Source: a virus. Taken from it: a stretch of 26,402 nt of DNA. Shown piece by piece: positions 7,101-13,018 of the stretch. A model generated the notes under the pieces. That model was not told the DNA's origin. It searched no databases and worked only from the letters and a program-made list of their open reading frames with translations. Each line of letters begins with the position of its first letter. Positions within the stretch are counted from its first letter, which is position 1. The stretch is taken from positions 1 through 26,402 of the IMG/VR virus record IMGVR_UViG_3300048034_000701; one strand, given 5' to 3'. The position numbers and the translations under genes are program-made.

Positions 7101-7368
7101 TGGCCAACCTCCTTTCAATTTTGTGCTGGATTTGTGCTGGACTATCGTCAATTGTGCATACATAAATGGTAAAAACTGTCCAAAAAAGCAGAAGCACTGC
7201 AATAATGAAGCTAGTTAATTTCAGCCAGAGACGCCACAAGGCTCTGAAAACATTTAATATATTTTGGAATTGGATGGTGCTGCTAGCGTGATTCGAACAC
7301 GCGACCTCACCCTTACCAAGGGTATATACATTATCTATAACTAACGGATTTTGCAAACGTTTTTTCAT
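7084..7368 (-). CDS. Doubtful ORF crossing attP, with one membrane span
   Basis: The frame starts at an ATG that overlaps the integrase stop as ATGA and codes for 94 residues. The first third is read through the tRNA-like attachment core; residues about 52-70 form a hydrophobic span (SFIIAVLLLFWTVFTIYV). Coupling to int and the clean membrane span argue for a gene; coding through a tRNA fragment, the lack of a good ribosome-binding site and the overlap with the next gene argue against. If real, integration would replace part of it. Confidence 0.3.
   Translation of the reverse strand: MKKRLQNPLVIDNVYTLGKGEVACSNHASSTIQFQNILNVFRALWRLWLKLTSFIIAVLLLFWTVFTIYVCTIDDSPAQIQHKIERRLANGYFS
7275..7325 (-). 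other. attP: Probable attP core: 3' half of a tRNA-Thr(GGT) gene
   Basis: On the minus strand this reads as a tRNA from the anticodon arm to the CCA end: loop TTGGTAA with anticodon GGT, variable loop AGGTC, T arm GCGTG-TTCGAAT-CACGC, acceptor strand TAGCAGC, discriminator A, CCA. The D arm and the 5' acceptor strand are absent, so it is not a working tRNA. A 3' tRNA fragment about 40 bases from the end of a tyrosine integrase gene is the classic mark of an attachment site in which the phage copy rebuilds the host tRNA after insertion. The host tRNA-Thr identity is inferred from the anticodon. Confidence 0.85.
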
Positions 7369-8318
7369 TTCAACCTCATCAGTGTGTCGGTTATGTGCTG
7401 GTCAGAGACAGATGCGTATCGCAAAACCATGCGCTCGGACTCCCAGCCACCAAGTTTCATAAGGGCTGGCATCGATGCGCCTGCCATAGTTAGGCGAGAT
7501 GCCCAGTGGTGTCGCCAATCATGAATGGTAAAGTCAACAATGCCTGCACGTTTACAAGCCCTGCGGTGAACGCCACGCAGATTTTTTGGGTCTGCGTAGC
7601 GCTCACCTTTGCTGTTGAAATAGAGAAACCCATGGGAGGATACAGAGGAAAATGAAGAAAAAACTCTGTCATGGATAGGTAAGATGCGGCGCTTGCCCAT
7701 CTTGCTCTTCTCAACAAGCAATGTTCTGGCATCAAGATTGATGTGGTGTCTTTGTAGGTTCAATGCTTCTGATAGTCGTAAGCCCTGATAACAAATAGCC
7801 ACAAACATATCTCGTATAAATTCAGGATATTCTGCAAGCAATCTCTCTTGCTCTTCATAGGTAAGGAAGCGCACTCTGTCGCTTATCTCTCGCTCCCTTG
7901 GTATCTTAGCATCACTGCCAGCTTTGCGTAGAATAGAAACAAAGGTTGCCCTCATGCGGTTGACATGGCTTGCTTTCTTTCCGTACATGTTGAGGGCAAC
8001 GAACCCGCTCCAGTCTTCGGCGCTCATGCTGTCGATGCTCTTGCCTTTGAAGTGCTTGCGCAATCTGCTGTAATGGTAGCCATCTGTCTTGCCGCGCCGC
8101 TTGGCGTTCATCCATGCGTCTGCGGCAACACTGAAAGGAAGGGCTGTTGCCCTTCCCGTCATTTGTTTTAAGACCGTGTCTCTTACTTGGTGAAGTATTT
8201 CCTCGGCTGTTCGCTTGTCAGACTGTCCTGTAGTTCGCCTGACTTCAACCACTCTGTCACCACTGGTGACAGTGCCTCGGATGTGCCACGTTTTTCCGCG
8301 TCTGTAGAGGGATAACAT
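7365..8318 (-). CDS. int: Tyrosine-recombinase integrase
   Basis: A 317-residue site-specific recombinase for insertion into and excision from the host chromosome. The N-terminus (LYRRGKTWHIRGTV) is an arm-binding-type beta domain, residues 62-135 are the SAM-like core-binding domain, and the catalytic part follows with R181 (YQGLRLSEAL), K206 (EKSKMGKR), H266 and R269 (IHDWRHHWAS), W292 (GGWES) and the nucleophile Y301 (LRYAS). All six catalytic positions are filled. AGGAGG lies before the ATG. Its 5' end overlaps the excisionase-like gene by 136 bases, and attP lies just beyond its 3' end. Confidence 0.95.
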   Translation of the reverse strand: MLSLYRRGKTWHIRGTVTSGDRVVEVRRTTGQSDKRTAEEILHQVRDTVLKQMTGRATALPFSVAADAWMNAKRRGKTDGYHYSRLRKHFKGKSIDSMSAEDWSGFVALNMYGKKASHVNRMRATFVSILRKAGSDAKIPREREISDRVRFLTYEEQERLLAEYPEFIRDMFVAICYQGLRLSEALNLQRHHINLDARTLLVEKSKMGKRRILPIHDRVFSSFSSVSSHGFLYFNSKGERYADPKNLRGVHRRACKRAGIVDFTIHDWRHHWASRLTMAGASMPALMKLGGWESERMVLRYASVSDQHITDTLMRLK

Positions 8319-8488
8319 GTGACCTCCTTATACAAAGTATTTAACTGGCCTTGAGTAAACCATTTCTTGTGACCGACCTTTAGGTATGGCACGTTCGCGT
8401 TTTTCAACACGCGCATAAACATACGGTCAGTCACTTGAAAATGTTTTCTCACATCATCAAAAGGGTATAGCTGTATCATCAATAGCAT
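8183..8488 (-). CDS. Excisionase-like / HTH protein
   Basis: A 101-residue protein. LYPFDDVRKHFQVTDRMFMRVLKNANVPYLKVGHKKWFTQGQL has the pattern of MerR-type winged-helix excisionases (helix-turn-helix, then a basic wing with a KVGHKKWF strand). It lies directly upstream of int and overlaps it by 136 bases, the usual xis-int order. ATG 8488 or 8479 are both possible; neither has a strong ribosome-binding site, and coupling to the previous gene (stop at 8457) may serve. A role in directing excision is inferred from fold and place. Confidence 0.65.
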   Translation of the reverse strand: MLLMIQLYPFDDVRKHFQVTDRMFMRVLKNANVPYLKVGHKKWFTQGQLNTLYKEVTCYPSTDAEKRGTSEALSPVVTEWLKSGELQDSLTSEQPRKYFTK

Positions 8489-8834
8489 TACTCTGTTGAG
8501 GTTGCGCCTGTTCCTGTCTCTGCTGTTTATCAGAAACTTTGAACGACAAATACTTCATGTCGCCTTTCATCTGATACCAGCCAGCAATGCGTCGCTGAGG
8601 ATCACATGGCCCTGAGTAAGCAGGCTTTTTGTTATCAGCGTTTGCATCTTTATCCTGATACATAACACCAACGCGCTCGTATACACACAATACATCATTA
8701 CCTTGATGGTCTGTGTCTTTAACGATTGCGATAGGTTTGGCTTCCCCGCCACGACTAAGCTTGCCTGTCAGTATTAAGGCTTGCTCTTCTTTGATGGGGA
8801 ACGCCGCACCATTATCTATATCACTGTATTCCAA
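8457..8834 (-). CDS. SSB-like protein with an SSB-type C-terminal tip
   Basis: A 125-residue protein starting with TTG, six bases after an AGGAG site and right after the stop of the ERF gene. The front 100 residues are beta-rich (ALILTGKL, KPIAIVK, DVLCVYERVGVMY, IAGWYQM, KYLSFKVSD) and recall DUF736-type OB proteins. A Gln-rich linker follows and the chain ends in DDTAIPF, close to the DDDIPF tip by which bacterial SSB recruits partner proteins. Position between ERF and excisionase/integrase fits a single-strand DNA-binding protein for the recombination operon. The OB fold itself is inferred. Confidence 0.65.
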   Translation of the reverse strand: MEYSDIDNGAAFPIKEEQALILTGKLSRGGEAKPIAIVKDTDHQGNDVLCVYERVGVMYQDKDANADNKKPAYSGPCDPQRRIAGWYQMKGDMKYLSFKVSDKQQRQEQAQPQQSNAIDDTAIPF

Positions 8835-9317
8835 TTAAAACTCCTTTGGGTGGGTGGTTGAAATCCGCTTTTCTTTTGCTGGTTCAGCGGCCTTGTTGCC
8901 ATCGTCATCTTCTGATGGCAGACCAAACGCAGACTGCAATGCATAGCGTTTGGCATAGGTGATACCCGACCCCATTTTTTGTGGGTCGTTGTTATCTTTG
9001 GAACGCACAGGGCAGAGGCTCTCACGTTTCTCGCCAGAAGGTGCATGGGTTATAATGGTTTTCACTACCTGCACGACATGACCATCAAGAACAATAAGGT
9101 CTAGCGGCTGGGTAAAGTACAACCCAAACTGGTTAGCTTCAGTGGCCGCATCAATTACGGCTTCCAAAGTTGCATAGGTTGAGCGGAAGTGTGGGTTCTT
9201 CCCTGACTTCACAGCACCAAGGGATAGCTTCTGGAAAGCCAGCATGGCTTCGTCAAAGTTAGTTGGCGCTGTAGTTTTTGCTGGTGTTTCCAGCTTTTCT
9301 ACGTTATTTTTTGGCAT
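8835..9317 (-). CDS. erf: ERF-family single-strand annealing protein
   Basis: A 160-residue protein from ATG 9317 (GGAG ten bases upstream; an in-frame TTG at 9332 lies on that site and is unlikely). The ERF pattern is clear: KNPHFRSTYATLEAV near residues 40-54, GLYFTQPL, and KMGSGITYAKRYALQSAFGL near 114-133, followed by an acidic EDDD stretch. ERF proteins anneal complementary strands and help to circularise phage DNA and repair it. The exonuclease gene just upstream and the SSB-like gene just downstream complete a recombination set. Confidence 0.88.
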   Translation of the reverse strand: MPKNNVEKLETPAKTTAPTNFDEAMLAFQKLSLGAVKSGKNPHFRSTYATLEAVIDAATEANQFGLYFTQPLDLIVLDGHVVQVVKTIITHAPSGEKRESLCPVRSKDNNDPQKMGSGITYAKRYALQSAFGLPSEDDDGNKAAEPAKEKRISTTHPKEF

Positions 9318-9359
9318 GATATTATTCTCCAATCATATCATAGGTGCGGGGTGCGGGAT

Positions 9360-10154
9360 TTATTCCGCACCCTCATTTACATAGATGCGACAAGCTCCAC
9401 GCTTATCACGTTTGATGCTCAACAAATCGCAGAACACCTCACGCTCGTTGTCATTTATCATCGAACGTAATTCTTTTTTCACAACATCATGCTGTTTCAA
9501 ATGCTGTGAAGTATTCACAAAATCGTGTGCTAAATTTACAAACTGATTGTCTTGACTTGCATCACGAGAAATCAACCCATCAATCTTGACATCGCTCCAG
9601 TCAATCTTGGCTGGCTCAAGAAGCGGTGGCTCTTTGTCTTCGACAACATATTGCCAGAACGCATGGGCTTCTGTTGATACCTTCATCCAGAATTCATGGT
9701 TGTAATCTACAACACAATGTTCCCAGCGATTGCCAAAGATAACAGAGAATACTGCATGCTTTAATTCTGTGACACGCATATATAAATGTACCTGCGGCAG
9801 ATACATCTCCAGAATATCTGACATCTTCTTGAAGCTGGATGTGTGCTTGCACTCCACAATCATAGCCACGCCTTCATCATCATATGCGATGCCATCAGGC
9901 CGTGCTTGATAAGGCACATCTGATATGACTTTGGTGTGTGTGTTAAGTGGGTCTAGCTTCTCAACATGATAGCCCGTGTCTCTTTGTAGCCAGTCCATGT
10001 TGAACTTCTCTGTCATCACACCAAGCTGAACATTGAACATATTGCCCAAATCATCAGGTATGGCTCTGCCAGTTTTTATTTTCCAGAGGTCATGCAAGTC
10101 ACCTCGCATGATTGAATAGAGGTCTGAGCCTCCGATGTAACCTTTACGCTCCAT
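9360..10154 (-). CDS. YqaJ-family phage exonuclease
   Basis: A 264-residue nuclease from ATG 10154, with GGAG ahead of it. The lambda-exonuclease-like PD-(D/E)XK core is visible: opening GGSD, E49 in GVMTEK, D87 in ARPDGI, E101 and K103 in VECK, and Q121 in PQVHLYM. It should degrade one strand from double-strand ends and hand the other to the ERF protein, as in Red-type systems. It has its own promoter with an operator upstream. The catalytic residues are all present. Confidence 0.88.
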   Translation of the reverse strand: MERKGYIGGSDLYSIMRGDLHDLWKIKTGRAIPDDLGNMFNVQLGVMTEKFNMDWLQRDTGYHVEKLDPLNTHTKVISDVPYQARPDGIAYDDEGVAMIVECKHTSSFKKMSDILEMYLPQVHLYMRVTELKHAVFSVIFGNRWEHCVVDYNHEFWMKVSTEAHAFWQYVVEDKEPPLLEPAKIDWSDVKIDGLISRDASQDNQFVNLAHDFVNTSQHLKQHDVVKKELRSMINDNEREVFCDLLSIKRDKRGACRIYVNEGAE

Positions 10155-10188
10155 TACTATCTCCAACAATATGGTGCTATATTGAACT

Positions 10189-10229
10189 ATATTATCACAG
10201 TTATCTGTGCGAAGCAATGCATTTATGCA
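10189..10229 (-). promoter_or_regulatory. Promoter and operators of the exonuclease-ERF-SSB-xis-int unit
   Basis: On the minus strand: -35 TTGCTT (10217-10212), 17 bases, -10 TAATAT (10194-10189), then a leader to ATG 10154. The dyad TGCATAAATGCA (10229-10218) touches the -35 box and a second dyad, CACAGATAACTGTG (10209-10196), fills the spacer. The element lies over the last codons of the upstream gene. The same operator-next-to-minus-35 design is seen at 11255-11296. Confidence 0.6.
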
Positions 10230-10800
10230 GTGCCTCTTTCAGCAGTCTACGGGGGCGAACCTGCCAAGAGCAATGCTCATGGAACTCCGCTAGGGTAGGC
10301 CAGAAGCGGTGGTGCTTCTCGATATAATCAAAGGTATGCATTAATATATCGGCTGGATATTCGTGCAGTTTCTCTGCAAGAATCTCTGTCTTCATCGCCA
10401 GAACTTTGGGTGAGAAATCTTTTGGCAGTGTGATAATCATAGCTGTCACACTTAACCGTTCTTTGATTTTATCTATTGGCATAGGCACAAGAGTTGTAAG
10501 CACTCTGCGATATGCTTCTTGTAGGTCTGCCAGCTTGGCTGACTTATCTATCTGGTAGCCAACAATGTCATGGTCGTTACTGTACTTTGCTTGCAACGGC
10601 ACTAAGGTACTCACCCCATTTTCTACCGTGAGCGTCCTCTTGTAAGGCGTCTCGTTTGACTCCAGCATTTTTGCTAGGGCTAGATGTGAAACTTCCTGAG
10701 ATAACTCGAGCGCACCAGCTTCGGTATGCGGCGGTGAGGTTTTTGTACTGCTTGTTATTTGCTTGACAATAGCTGACGAATTTAAAGACTTCAATGTCAT
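10201..10800 (-). CDS. Replication-associated protein, possible helicase loader (P-like)
   Basis: The start at 10800 is preferred because AAGGAAG lies seven bases upstream; Met at 10668 is an alternative. The 199 residues begin with a Ser/Thr-rich stretch and continue into a helical domain: AYRRVLTTLVPMPIDKIKERL, then HEYPADILMHTFDYIEKHHRFWPTLAEFHEHC and a basic end. The WPTLAEF type of motif recurs in phage proteins next to replication initiators. Directly after an O-like gene, a helicase-loading role as for lambda P is the best guess, but no ATPase motif is present. The first part of the gene overlaps the O-like gene out of frame. Confidence 0.6.
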   Translation of the reverse strand: MTLKSLNSSAIVKQITSSTKTSPPHTEAGALELSQEVSHLALAKMLESNETPYKRTLTVENGVSTLVPLQAKYSNDHDIVGYQIDKSAKLADLQEAYRRVLTTLVPMPIDKIKERLSVTAMIITLPKDFSPKVLAMKTEILAEKLHEYPADILMHTFDYIEKHHRFWPTLAEFHEHCSWQVRPRRLLKEALHKCIASHR

Positions 10801-11224
10801 GGTTGACTTCCTTACCTGCACGAAAGGCGATGTCGTTGATGGATGTAATAACCTCTTCTGCTGGTTGCCAATCGTCAGGCGGCAACTGCGAGAGAGTATT
10901 ATTGTTTACTGGTAGTTTAGTTTCCCGCTGTGGGGTAGGGTTATCCCGCTCTGGGATAGCCTTGTCTTTCTCTGGTATAACCAAATGGTATCGGGTACTC
11001 TTGCCTTCATAGCCTGAGTTTCTGGTTATAAGGCCAGCACGTTCAAGCATATTCAGCTTACGACAGACGGTTGATGTACCCATGCCAGTTCGCTTTGCCA
11101 ATGTGGCAATGCTAGGCCAGCTTACTCCGTCTTGATTTGTGTGGTCGGCAAGCACAACTAACAGCCATCTGCTTAAAGCATCTGGCGTGTCTGCTGTCAT
11201 TGCCCATGCAATATGATGGAACAT
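10577..11224 (-). CDS. O-like replication initiator with winged HTH
   Basis: A 215-residue protein from ATG 11224, three bases after AGGAGGGG. Residues 15-75 form an HTH_36-type winged helix (WPSIATLAKRTGMGTSTVCRKLNMLERAGLI). Residues 83-110 are a linker of four seven-residue repeats (IPEKDKA, IPERDNP, TPQRETK, LPVNNNT). Residues 145-175 (FKFVSYCQANNKQYKNLTAAYRSWCARVI) match the C-terminal region of phage replication initiators and DnaT-like proteins. It would bind the origin and bring in the host replisome. The 3' end overlaps the next gene by up to 224 bases in another frame. Confidence 0.78.
   Translation of the reverse strand: MFHHIAWAMTADTPDALSRWLLVVLADHTNQDGVSWPSIATLAKRTGMGTSTVCRKLNMLERAGLITRNSGYEGKSTRYHLVIPEKDKAIPERDNPTPQRETKLPVNNNTLSQLPPDDWQPAEEVITSINDIAFRAGKEVNHDIEVFKFVSYCQANNKQYKNLTAAYRSWCARVISGSFTSSPSKNAGVKRDALQEDAHGRKWGEYLSAVASKVQ
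10900..10983. repeat. 21-bp tandem repeats inside the O-like gene, possible origin
   Basis: Units of 21 bases start at 10921 (CCCGCTGTGGGG), 10942 (CCCGCTCTGGGA) and 10963 (TTTCTCTGGTAT), with a weaker copy at 10900. They encode the seven-residue repeats of the linker. Lambda and its relatives carry origin iterons in the same place, the middle of the initiator gene. An origin role is inferred from place and periodicity only. Confidence 0.45.
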
Positions 11225-11254
11225 TTCCCCTCCTGCAAAGAAGTGCATTTTTTA

Positions 11255-11296
11255 ATTATACCACTGAGATGTTGACAAATACAATGCATTAATGCA
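11255..11296 (-). promoter_or_regulatory. Promoter and operator of the O-like gene
   Basis: Minus strand: -35 TTGTAT (11284-11279), an 18-base spacer, perfect -10 TATAAT (11260-11255), giving a leader of about 24 bases with a strong ribosome-binding site. The perfect palindrome TGCATTAATGCA (11296-11285) touches the -35 box. A bound repressor there would block polymerase. Confidence 0.7.
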
Positions 11297-11358
11297 CTTA
11301 TATTATAAGCCGCATATCTCCTGCACCTCGCGCGGCATTGTGTGCTGGCTCGCTAGGT

Positions 11359-11697
11359 TTACACCCCCTTACCGAGCCAGCGCACAAACTTTTCAGCAAG
11401 CTTGCTGTTCGCTTCCAGCACAATAAATGACGCACCCTTCTTCTGCTTCAGCAGATAGATGTCGGCCTCTTGTTCGTTGTGTATTTTTGTAAGGAAGCTG
11501 AAGCCTCTTCCTTCAGCTTGATATTTGGATTCTGCTACCAGTCTTCCGACTGTGCTTTCAATTTTGATGTCGCCGCTATACTCTCCTCCCAACTGCCCAG
11601 AGAGGGGCTGACGTTTCGCGGCACAACCTTTTTCTTTGAACCAATTGCACCACCACTTTTCATGGTAGCTTCCTTTACGGCGCTGAGATGTTGCCAT
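11359..11697 (-). CDS. Holliday-junction-resolvase-like PD-(D/E)XK nuclease
   Basis: The start is put at the MATSQRRKG Met (11697); an upstream extension to 11784 in the same frame adds 29 residues without domain character. The 112 residues show E13 in YHEKWW, the KRQPLSGQLGGEYSGDI block with D43, E56 and K58 in VAESKYQ, then GFSFLTKIHNEQEADIYLL. This is the layout of archaeal Hjc-type resolvases and related phage nucleases. It would cut branched DNA formed in replication and recombination. It belongs to the leftward early unit. Confidence 0.68.
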   Translation of the reverse strand: MATSQRRKGSYHEKWWCNWFKEKGCAAKRQPLSGQLGGEYSGDIKIESTVGRLVAESKYQAEGRGFSFLTKIHNEQEADIYLLKQKKGASFIVLEANSKLAEKFVRWLGKGV

Positions 11698-11846
11698 CCA
11701 TAATACTCCATACAATCCAGACAATATATAGAACCACTCATCAGCTTGGTGTACCACTCGGTGGTCACCTTGCAGTGTTCGCAAGTGGCATGTCTTGCCT
11801 TAAGTTGTTTCTTTGATTTCGATTTTGATTTCCGCTTCCAGTGCAT
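11535..11846 (-). CDS. Zinc-ribbon ORF overlapping the nuclease gene
   Basis: A 103-residue frame whose first 50 residues are convincing: a Lys/Ser-rich basic start (WKRKSKSKSKK), then C22-x2-C25 and C42-x2-C45, a four-cysteine zinc ribbon. The start lies within the end of the upstream HTH gene (47 bases overlap). The last 54 residues lie out of frame over the start of the nuclease gene and look like passive translation. The zinc ribbon fits a small DNA-binding or phage early protein. Confidence is moderate because of the two overlaps. Confidence 0.5.
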   Translation of the reverse strand: MHWKRKSKSKSKKQLKARHATCEHCKVTTEWYTKLMSGSIYCLDCMEYYGWQHLSAVKEATMKSGGAIGSKKKVVPRNVSPSLGSWEESIAATSKLKAQSEDW

Positions 11847-12054
11847 CTATCCAACAGGCAAACATAAAGCCTGATGGCACACGTTTGCATTGCTCCCATT
11901 TGTGTATAAGTGATGACGCGCAACCTATCTCATGAGCGAGTGCTTCTTGAGACATGTCTTTGTCTTTGCGAATTGCTATCAATGACGTGACTATCTGTTG
12001 CCAGCTAGTCGTATTGGGCTTTGGTTCTTTGTAGTGTGTAAGTTGTGATCGCAT
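11800..12054 (-). CDS. XRE-type HTH regulator
   Basis: From ATG 12054 (AAGG six bases upstream; an in-frame TTG at 12060 is possible) 84 residues. The helix-turn-helix is clear: IRKDKDMSQEALAHEIGCASSLIHKWEQCKRVPS, the usual XRE/Cro core. It overlaps the Cro-like gene by 50 bases and so is co-transcribed with it. It may be a second early regulator, for example of the CII or antirepressor kind; that is inference from the place after cro. Confidence 0.75.
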   Translation of the reverse strand: MRSQLTHYKEPKPNTTSWQQIVTSLIAIRKDKDMSQEALAHEIGCASSLIHKWEQCKRVPSGFMFACWIDALEAEIKIEIKETT

Positions 12055-12208
12055 CTTCAACCTTCATTGCAGTTGACAGACGCATATCCTGACCATGACT
12101 CGCGCGGTAATAAGTAGAGGTAGGCACACCAGCTTGCTTAAAAAACTGTATAAGGTTCAGTCCAGTTGGTGACGATATCTCTTGTAATTGCTGTAAATAT
12201 GTTTTCAT
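12005..12208 (-). CDS. Cro-like HTH regulator
   Basis: ATG 12208 gives 67 residues: LNLIQFFKQAGVPTSTYYRASHGQDMRLSTAMKVEDAI resembles a small HTH DNA-binding domain. It is the first gene of the leftward unit, divergent from the CI-like gene, with tandem operators in the gap. This is the arrangement of the lambda cro/cI switch. The ATG lies only four bases from the operator palindrome and has no ribosome-binding site, so translation may be leaderless. The Cro role is inferred from place and fold. Confidence 0.7.
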   Translation of the reverse strand: MKTYLQQLQEISSPTGLNLIQFFKQAGVPTSTYYRASHGQDMRLSTAMKVEDAITTYTLQRTKAQYD

Positions 12209-12210
12209 AC

Positions 12211-12252
12211 TTGCATTAATGCATAAATGCAGTACAATTAAAACGCACAAAA
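12211..12252. promoter_or_regulatory. Cro/CI switch: tandem operators and divergent promoters
   Basis: Two dyads share four bases: TGCATTAATGCA (12212-12223) and TGCATAAATGCA (12220-12231). Rightward, toward CI: -35 TTGCAT (12211-12216), 16 bases, -10 TACAAT (12233-12238), with both operators within it. Leftward, toward cro: TTTTGTGCG (12252-12244) runs into TTTTAA (12243-12238), then 17 bases, then ATTAAT (12220-12215), putting the RNA start at or next to the cro ATG. The rightward promoter is the better match. Confidence 0.6.
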
Positions 12253-12300
12253 AGAAATCGGTGTGATTTTTTACTGTGTATTGATTGGAGAATATCAGTT

Positions 12301-12546
12301 ATGTGTACGTCTCATTGGGAAAACATCCCCACTGCTCCTCCTTCCTTTCGCCAGAAAATACGGTCGAAGGTTAGGGCATACGGTGCATTGCTCTTAAATA
12401 GAAAACTTTCAAGTTGCGGAACTTTATCTCCGCCGTCATTAGGGTGTATAAGATCATGGAAAGCTATGAGCGCAAAGCCATACGAGTATGGTTGCGTGAG
12501 GTTATGGATACCAAAGGATGGTCTGCCTATAAATGGGCTAATTTAG
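12301..12546 (+). CDS. Doubtful leader ORF ahead of the CI-like gene
   Basis: ATG 12301 follows GGAGAAT, the ribosome-binding sequence used by several genes of this phage, at normal distance. The 81 residues have no family character, and the last 90 bases overlap the CI-like gene in another frame. It may be a leader peptide that tunes CI translation, or chance. The rest of the 245-base CI leader shows nothing else I can name. Confidence 0.3.
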   Translation: MCTSHWENIPTAPPSFRQKIRSKVRAYGALLLNRKLSSCGTLSPPSLGCIRSWKAMSAKPYEYGCVRLWIPKDGLPINGLI

Positions 12547-13010
12547 CTGGCACTAGTCCAACTAATATCACACGGTTTCTTAACCAATCAAAACATCAGC
12601 CGTCATCAGGGACTATAGCAAAACTCGCTACTGTTGCAGGCACAATACCTAACCTGAGTGTTAACTCGGTTGTAGATGCACAATCTACAATCGTTACGTT
12701 ATATAATAATAAGGATGAGCCTGTCAGAGTGATGAGTGTGTTTGGTGTTAAAGGTGAGCTTCGGGCTTACGAACTAAGCAAGGATTACCCCAGCTTTGGG
12801 GTGAATTCGTCACAAATTATTGTTGCAAAATCAGATAACCGCACGAGTGCAGGGCAGTTATTTGTAGCCCGCAACGATGACGAAATTATATTGGTAAAAT
12901 CTACTGATGATAAACGAAGATTCTTAGCTGAAGGTGGGTCACTATTAAATGTGTCACAGCTAAAGTTGATAGGAAGAGTCGTCCAAATCATTACTAATCT
13001 GGACGACTAA
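12456..13010 (+). CDS. CI-like repressor (XRE HTH plus S24-like C-terminal domain)
   Basis: The start is set at MESYERK (ATG 12456), where the HTH domain begins, with only a weak AGGG upstream; an earlier Met at 12414 is less likely. Of 184 residues, 6-60 form an XRE domain (VWLREVMDTKGWSAYKWANLAGTSPTNITRFLNQ). The second half (SQIIVAKSDNRTSAGQLFVARNDDEIILVKS ... LKLIGRVVQI) has the beta pattern of LexA/CI dimerisation domains. I do not see the usual Ser in a SMxP-type motif, so self-cleavage may be lost. It would hold lysogeny by binding the TGCA-N4-TGCA sites. A strong terminator overlaps its stop. Confidence 0.78.
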   Translation: MESYERKAIRVWLREVMDTKGWSAYKWANLAGTSPTNITRFLNQSKHQPSSGTIAKLATVAGTIPNLSVNSVVDAQSTIVTLYNNKDEPVRVMSVFGVKGELRAYELSKDYPSFGVNSSQIIVAKSDNRTSAGQLFVARNDDEIILVKSTDDKRRFLAEGGSLLNVSQLKLIGRVVQIITNLDD

Positions 13011-13018
13011 AGATTTTT
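12977..13018 (+). terminator. Intrinsic terminator of the CI-like gene
   Basis: The perfect 9-bp stem AGTCGTCCA (12977-12985) with TGGACGACT (13000-13008), a 14-base loop, then TTTTT at 13013-13017. The stem includes the last codons of the gene and the U-run ends against the converging leftward gene. Confidence 0.85.

Noticed and set aside
7275-7325. A functional tRNA gene
   Set aside because: Only the anticodon arm to the CCA end is present; the 5' acceptor strand and D arm are missing, so it is read as an attachment core.
11271-11310. Rightward promoter starting at TTGACA 11272
   Set aside because: No -10 box at 16-18 bases and no rightward gene follows; the leftward promoter over the same bases fits much better.
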